From NCBI GenBank assembly GCA_019113915.1, contig DXGM01000015.1, positions 30,760 through 94,759 on the forward strand: a DNA stretch of 64,000 nucleotides, given 5' to 3'. Origin of the DNA: Candidatus Gordonibacter avicola (GTDB lineage Bacteria; Actinomycetota; Coriobacteriia; Coriobacteriales; Eggerthellaceae). A model generated the notes under the pieces. The model did no database searches. It was given only the letters and a program-made list of their open reading frames with translations, and was not told where the DNA came from. Below are positions 60,545-64,000 of this stretch, piece after piece. The first letter of the stretch is position 1. Every line of letters begins with the position of its first letter. Position numbers and translations under genes: made by a program.

Positions 60545-60994
60545 ATGAACGAGCGCACGGAAACACGAGGTCAGAAGGCCGCCGCGTTCGCCGCGCGTGT
60601 GGCCGTAGCGCTGGTGTTCGTCATCAACGTGCAGTGCGCCGTACTGTACGTAGTGCACCCCGAGGCGTACGTCGCCGGCTTCGAGCTGCCCGGAGAAGAA
60701 GGCGTCATCGCCGTGCGCGGCCTGGGCGTGGCCTTTCTCATGTGGAACGCCACCTACCCCGCCGTCATCGCGAACCCGCAGCGCTTTCGTGCGCTCTACG
60801 TGGTGGTGCTGGTGCAGCAAGTTATCGGTGTTGTCGGCGAGTCGTGGATCCGCCTCACGCTACCCGCGAACCACGCAGCTCTCGCCGCCACCATCAACCG
60901 CTTCATCACCTTCGACGCCGCCGGCCTCATTCTCATGACCGCCACGTTTATAATTTTGAAAAGGATGTCGCGCAGTAAAAAGGAAGACCGGTAG
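60545..60994 (+). CDS. Four-helix membrane protein
   Basis: 149 aa, hydrophobic segments at about 17-37, 55-72, 83-103 and 120-140 (VAVALVFVINVQCAVLYVV, ALYVVVLVQQVIGVVGESW, AGLILMTATFIILKRM). Resembles DUF4345-type small membrane proteins; function unknown. GAAAGGA precedes the ATG. A 9-bp hairpin (60986-61009) overlaps its stop and may terminate transcription. Confidence 0.7.
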   Translation: MNERTETRGQKAAAFAARVAVALVFVINVQCAVLYVVHPEAYVAGFELPGEEGVIAVRGLGVAFLMWNATYPAVIANPQRFRALYVVVLVQQVIGVVGESWIRLTLPANHAALAATINRFITFDAAGLILMTATFIILKRMSRSKKEDR

Positions 60995-61009
60995 CGGCAA
61001 CTACCGGTC
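60986..61009 (+). terminator. Hairpin overlapping the stop codon
   Basis: GACCGGTAG-N6-CTACCGGTC, the TAG of the left arm being the stop. No T-run, so a modest terminator call. Confidence 0.45.
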
Positions 61010-61173
61010 CAACTATCTAAGCGTCGCCCGATCACTTTAACCACTCGGGCACCGCCAGCAAGGCGAGTATATCACATTTCTCCCTTGCCTTAAAACCCGC
61101 TTCTGCCGAGCGTATACAAAATCGGCTATACTGGGCAGTTGTTCAAAAACGACCCACGACAAGGAGTTTTCTC

Positions 61174-62076
61174 ATGGCAGCAGACACGGACGCGCGCGGA
61201 AAGAACCTGTCGCCCGCGGTGCTCGCGCAAATTCGCGCCTTCCAGCAAAACGAGGTTACCGAAGCCGAAGTGTATCGACGCATCGCAGCGCGCACGAAGG
61301 ACGAAGGCAACCGGCAAACGCTGCTGCGCATTTCCGAGGAAGAAGCAAAGCACGCCGCCATCTGGCAGCGCTACACGGGCGAGGAACTGCGACCGCAAGG
61401 CGGCAGAGTGCGCCGGTACGCGCTGCTTGCGCTCATATTCGGCTTCACCTTCGCCGTTAAGCTGATGGAGAAAGGCGAGGCCAAAGCCCAAATTTCCTAC
61501 GAAGAACTGGCGAAGGAAGCGCCCGAAGCCCTGAGCATTCGCGATGACGAAGAAGCGCACGAAGCAGCGCTCTTGGACATGCTGGACGAGGAACGCCTGT
61601 CGTATGTGGGCAGCATGGTGCTGGGCATGAACGACGCCATGGTGGAGATGACCGGCACGCTAGCGGGCCTCACGCTAGCCATGCAGAACACGCGCCTCAT
61701 TGCGCTATCGGGCCTGATCACCGGCATTGCCGCCACGCTGTCGATGGCGTCGAGCGAATACCTGTCGGCCAAAAGCGAGGACCGCGAGGACGCCTTCAAG
61801 TCCGCCACCTACACAGGCATCGCGTACCTTATTACGGTGGCGCTGCTCATTTTGCCGTACCTCTTGTTCGACGCGGAGCACTACCTGTGGGCCATGGGCA
61901 CCATGATTGTGATTGTGCTGCTCATCCTTGTGGTGTTCAATTACTACATCTCCGTGGCGCAAGACCTGCCGTTCAAAAAACGCTTCGGTCAAATGGCCGG
62001 CATCAGCCTGGGTGTGGCCGCCCTCTCCTTCGTCATAGGCATCCTGGTCAAACAATTCCTGGGCGTAGATATTTAG
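61174..62076 (+). CDS. Ferritin-like/VIT1-CCC1 fusion (MbfA-type iron protein)
   Basis: 300 aa. N-terminal rubrerythrin-like helices with diiron ligands (NEVTEAEVYRRIAART, SEEEAKHAAIW), then a CCC1/VIT1 transporter part with NDAMVEMTGTLAGLTLAM, SMASSEYLSAKSE and three C-terminal helices. MbfA-like proteins export iron or manganese and protect against peroxide. AAGGAG precedes the ATG. Confidence 0.88.
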   Translation: MAADTDARGKNLSPAVLAQIRAFQQNEVTEAEVYRRIAARTKDEGNRQTLLRISEEEAKHAAIWQRYTGEELRPQGGRVRRYALLALIFGFTFAVKLMEKGEAKAQISYEELAKEAPEALSIRDDEEAHEAALLDMLDEERLSYVGSMVLGMNDAMVEMTGTLAGLTLAMQNTRLIALSGLITGIAATLSMASSEYLSAKSEDREDAFKSATYTGIAYLITVALLILPYLLFDAEHYLWAMGTMIVIVLLILVVFNYYISVAQDLPFKKRFGQMAGISLGVAALSFVIGILVKQFLGVDI

Positions 62077-62121
62077 AAAGCAGGTCCTGAACAGGCAAGC
62101 GTCTCATCAGGTAATTCGGGA

Positions 62122-62178
62122 AAATACACCCTTTTCATTTCGGATTTTACACCCTAACCGTTACGGCTTTTACACCCT
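62122..62178. repeat. 23-bp-period repeats downstream of DUF4143 gene 2 (3 units)
   Basis: AAATACACCCT (62122), TTTTACACCCT (62145) and TTTTACACCCT (62168) at exact 23-bp steps, units 2 and 3 preceded by CGGA or CGGC. Next to MITE copy 4. Confidence 0.7.
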
Positions 62179-62179
62179 G

Positions 62180-62234
62180 GTGTGACGTGCTTCGCGCTGG
62201 CGTACTAGTTAGCGCTGTAGCGCGTCACACTTTT
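62180..62234. mobile_element. MITE-like element, copy 4, reduced to its ends (55 bp)
   Basis: Left GTGTGACGTGCTTCGCGCTG joined almost directly to the right end AGCGCTGTAGCGCGTCACAC. Its outer edge (TTTTA) supplies the stop codon of the DUF4143 gene on the - strand. Confidence 0.65.
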
Positions 62235-63528
62235 ACGCGCCCAGGGCGGTAAGTGGGATTACGTAGACGTCTGATGCGGCATCGTAGCGGGCGAATTCCC
62301 CTGCTCCTACGATCACCGCCATGAACTCGGGCTGGGGGTTGCGGGCAGCGGGATTCGCGGCCACCTTCGCGCGCAAGCGGTTGAGCGCTGCGGCACCCTC
62401 TTCCACCTTGCTGTCGCCTAGCTTTATCTCGAAGCCGGCCCATCTTCCGTCGCGCAACTCGATGATGGCATCCACTTCCAGCCCGTCGGAGTCGCGATAA
62501 TAGTGGAGGGGATCTGCGGGAGCGTGCGGCAAGGCAGAAGCGTACACTGCCAAGTCGTGCATGCAAAGCGATTCGAACAGCATACCGAAAAGCTGCCCGT
62601 CCAGCACCAACCTCTGCGGATCTACTTGCAGCAGATTAGCCGCCAACGATGCATCGGCGAAGTAGCGCTTTGGCTTGGTACGCAGCCGGCTCTTTGACCG
62701 GACAGGCGCATCCCACCCTGCAACGTTTTCAATTACGTACAACGCTTCAAGCGCAGCAATATGCTCTGCCGTTTTTTTCTCGATGGTATCCGCAGATAAT
62801 TTGTCAGAAAAAGCATCGGCCCCAATGGTTGCCAGCTTCGCAGAAGTTCCCAGATTACGCGCGAGCGACCGAGCAACCCTTCGCGAATCGCCACCATCAA
62901 GGCCTCGACGCGGAATGCTGGTTTCAAAAATGGCGTCGAAGTACGAATCGAGATAACGGGAAGCTTTGTTGGAATCCGCGTTGCGCAAGGCAGGCCAGCC
63001 ACCTCGACAGATGGTTTCCGCAAGCGGGGCAAGTCGCTGTTGCACAAGCGCTGGCTTGAACTGCCCATCGAACAGTCCCGCAAGAGAAACCGCTGCGGAA
63101 GATTCTCCCGTTTCAGCAAGCGACATCGTGCGCATGCGAAGCTTCGCAATGCGCCCCGCACCACTGTGGCTCACCAGGTGCTTGTTGGGCGATGAAGATC
63201 CCGTGAGAATGAAACTCCCGGTCTCGCCCTCCGAGCTATCAACAGCATCACGCACGGCATCCCAGATGGGAGGCACGTTCTGCCACTCATCAATGACGTG
63301 AAGCTTGGCACCAATAAGCGCAACCGCAGGGTCGGTCTCAACCGCCTGCCTAACGTTAGCGCGCCCCACCCGGGTCACGCTTTCCCCAAACGAGAGGGAT
63401 GTCCACGTCTTCCCGCACCACATGGTACCCGCCACTTCAACAGCCGCGAACGTTTCCAGCAGTTCGGACAACACGCTGTCGCACACCCTGGGCAGATATC
63501 CTTCTGGCTTAAGCGATCCCTGCTGCAT
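62233..63528 (-). CDS. AAA ATPase with DUF4143 (type 2)
   Basis: 431 aa from the ATG at 63528 (AAAGGGCTGG upstream); an in-frame ATG at 63567 would add 13 residues with a weak site. Walker A variant GTMWCGKTWTS, Walker B LHVIDEWQNV, sensor FILTGSSSPNKH, and C-terminal DUF4143 nuclease-like YYRDSDGLEVDAIIELRDGR, GFEIKLGDSK. Diverged from the gene at 13306. Role unknown. Remarkable for arrays of 23-bp-period repeats at both ends and a MITE at its stop. Confidence 0.86.
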   Translation of the reverse strand: MQQGSLKPEGYLPRVCDSVLSELLETFAAVEVAGTMWCGKTWTSLSFGESVTRVGRANVRQAVETDPAVALIGAKLHVIDEWQNVPPIWDAVRDAVDSSEGETGSFILTGSSSPNKHLVSHSGAGRIAKLRMRTMSLAETGESSAAVSLAGLFDGQFKPALVQQRLAPLAETICRGGWPALRNADSNKASRYLDSYFDAIFETSIPRRGLDGGDSRRVARSLARNLGTSAKLATIGADAFSDKLSADTIEKKTAEHIAALEALYVIENVAGWDAPVRSKSRLRTKPKRYFADASLAANLLQVDPQRLVLDGQLFGMLFESLCMHDLAVYASALPHAPADPLHYYRDSDGLEVDAIIELRDGRWAGFEIKLGDSKVEEGAAALNRLRAKVAANPAARNPQPEFMAVIVGAGEFARYDAASDVYVIPLTALGA

Positions 63529-63549
63529 GACCAGCCCTTTCGTATAGCG

Positions 63550-63634
63550 ATCCGCTTTTAGAGGCATTTGGAATCCGGTTTTAGAGTATAAATGAATCCG
63601 CTTTTAGAGGCAAATTGTATCCGGTTTTAGAGGA
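63550..63634. repeat. 23-bp-period repeats upstream of DUF4143 gene 2 (4 units)
   Basis: ATCCGCTTTTAGAGGCA, ATCCGGTTTTAGAGTA, ATCCGCTTTTAGAGGCA and ATCCGGTTTTAGAGGA begin at 63550, 63573, 63596 and 63619: three exact 23-bp steps, alternating C/G at position 6. Confidence 0.85.
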
Positions 63635-63728
63635 TAGATGGTTACCTTCGAAGGTGGAGTGTGCTGTTGCGAGTCAAAAGAAGGTATCATGACTTCCAGG
63701 AAATTTGCCATCCTGAGCACTGCGAGGT

Positions 63729-63858
63729 TGTCATCCTGAGCGGAGGCGCAGAGCGCCGAAGTCGAAGGATCCCGTGCGGCAATAGCCGGGAGACTTCCAG
63801 CTAACGCCACACGGGATCCTTCGACTTCGCGCCTTACGGCGCTCCGCTCAGGATGACA
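63729..63858. repeat. Inverted pair of REP-like hairpins
   Basis: Left 63729-63773, right 63813-63858; stems GGCGC-AGA-GCGCC and GCGCC-TTA-CGGCGC. Spacer with GCTAACGCC. The rest of 63568-63959 outside the repeats holds no gene that I can support. Confidence 0.85.
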
Positions 63859-63959
63859 AACCTTATAGTTTTGCTAATGTGCGATAAAGAAGTAATAGAA
63901 GTGTAAAAAATTTTGCCGTTCCTATCCGGCACTTAGGGCTGTGTCGGATAGGTCAGGCG

Positions 63960-64000
63960 TTAGGCTTCCGGCAAGTCTATCTTGCCGACAAAGCTGTAAT
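63960..64000 (-). CDS. Possible C-terminus of a gene entering from the right
   Basis: Thirteen codons reading YSFVGKIDLPEA-stop, followed in the transcription direction by a CCTATCCG/CGGATAGG hairpin (63921-63952) and a T-rich stretch that would suit a terminator. Too short to identify. Confidence 0.3.
   Translation of the reverse strand, partial: YSFVGKIDLPEA

Noticed and set aside
63550..63634. Short regular repeats as a CRISPR array
   Set aside because: The 23-bp period with 7-bp variable parts is too short for repeat-spacer units and no cas genes are present.
1..64000. tRNA or rRNA genes
   Set aside because: I saw no cloverleaf with a GTTCRANYC T-arm or rRNA motifs on either strand by eye; a tRNA scan could confirm.

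Overview
Organism. The window is a high-GC, densely packed bacterial chromosome segment. It carries a Tat-exported FAD flavoprotein with a lipobox, a LuxR regulator on a multi-pass membrane domain, a 2-oxoacid:ferredoxin oxidoreductase, a PaaK-type CoA ligase, rubrerythrin and a CCC1/VIT-type iron protein. This mix fits a strictly anaerobic gut actinobacterium of the Coriobacteriia, most likely Eggerthellaceae; that is inference from gene content, with no rRNA or tRNA to confirm it. Four perfect parS sites (TGTTTCACGTGAAACA) suggest the segment lies in the origin-proximal part of the chromosome.

Layout. 1-5.8 kb: a large leucine-rich-repeat surface protein running off the left edge, then a LytTR response regulator and an unusual double sensor kinase. 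5.8-11.3 kb: FHA protein, Ser/Thr kinase and a three-gene oxidoreductase (beta, alpha, fused gamma-delta), all leftward. 11.5-20.6 kb: flippase, DUF4143 ATPase, PaaK-like ligase between a stand-alone LysR effector domain and a full LysR regulator, guaB, and an XRE/membrane-protein pair. 20.7-32.8 kb: SNF transporter, HipBA, M18 aminopeptidase, YefM/RelE-type pair, rubrerythrin, a duplicated iteron-rich islet, carbonic anhydrase, an S41-like protein, phosphoesterase, small XRE genes and Hsp20 under a CIRCE element. 33-40.6 kb: sirtuin and NUDIX hydrolase bracketed by parS sites, LuxR, flavoprotein, cysteine hydrolase, quinone reductase and a NlpC/P60 hydrolase. 40.9-45.4 kb: yerC-cimA-ilvE (branched-chain amino acids) and an anion permease. 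45.5-48.4 kb: an AT-richer islet with a RelA/SpoT-domain protein divergent from a Panacea (DUF4065) protein and a DUF2975/XRE pair. 48.5-64 kb: L,D-transpeptidase, lipoprotein, ferredoxin-fused aldo/keto reductase, LysR/TDT transporter, GH30 hydrolase, small alarmone synthetase, GGDEF/EAL protein, mazG, MbfA-like iron protein and a second DUF4143 ATPase.

Most notable. Three long G homopolymers (G12, G11, G10 on the coding strand) sit in, respectively, the signal peptide of the surface protein, the junction between two sensor-kinase modules, and the 5' end of the cyclic-di-GMP protein. At their present lengths the first is in frame, the second fuses two genes that would otherwise overlap by ATGA, and the third leaves the gene out of frame with every upstream ATG. 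This looks like a phase-variable surface and signalling network. Other candidates for undescribed biology are a non-coding MITE-like family (4 copies), 11-bp TAACTTG iteron arrays, 23-bp-period repeats on both sides of a DUF4143 gene, REP-like hairpin pairs that run into coding sequence, and the divergent RelA/SpoT-Panacea pair.
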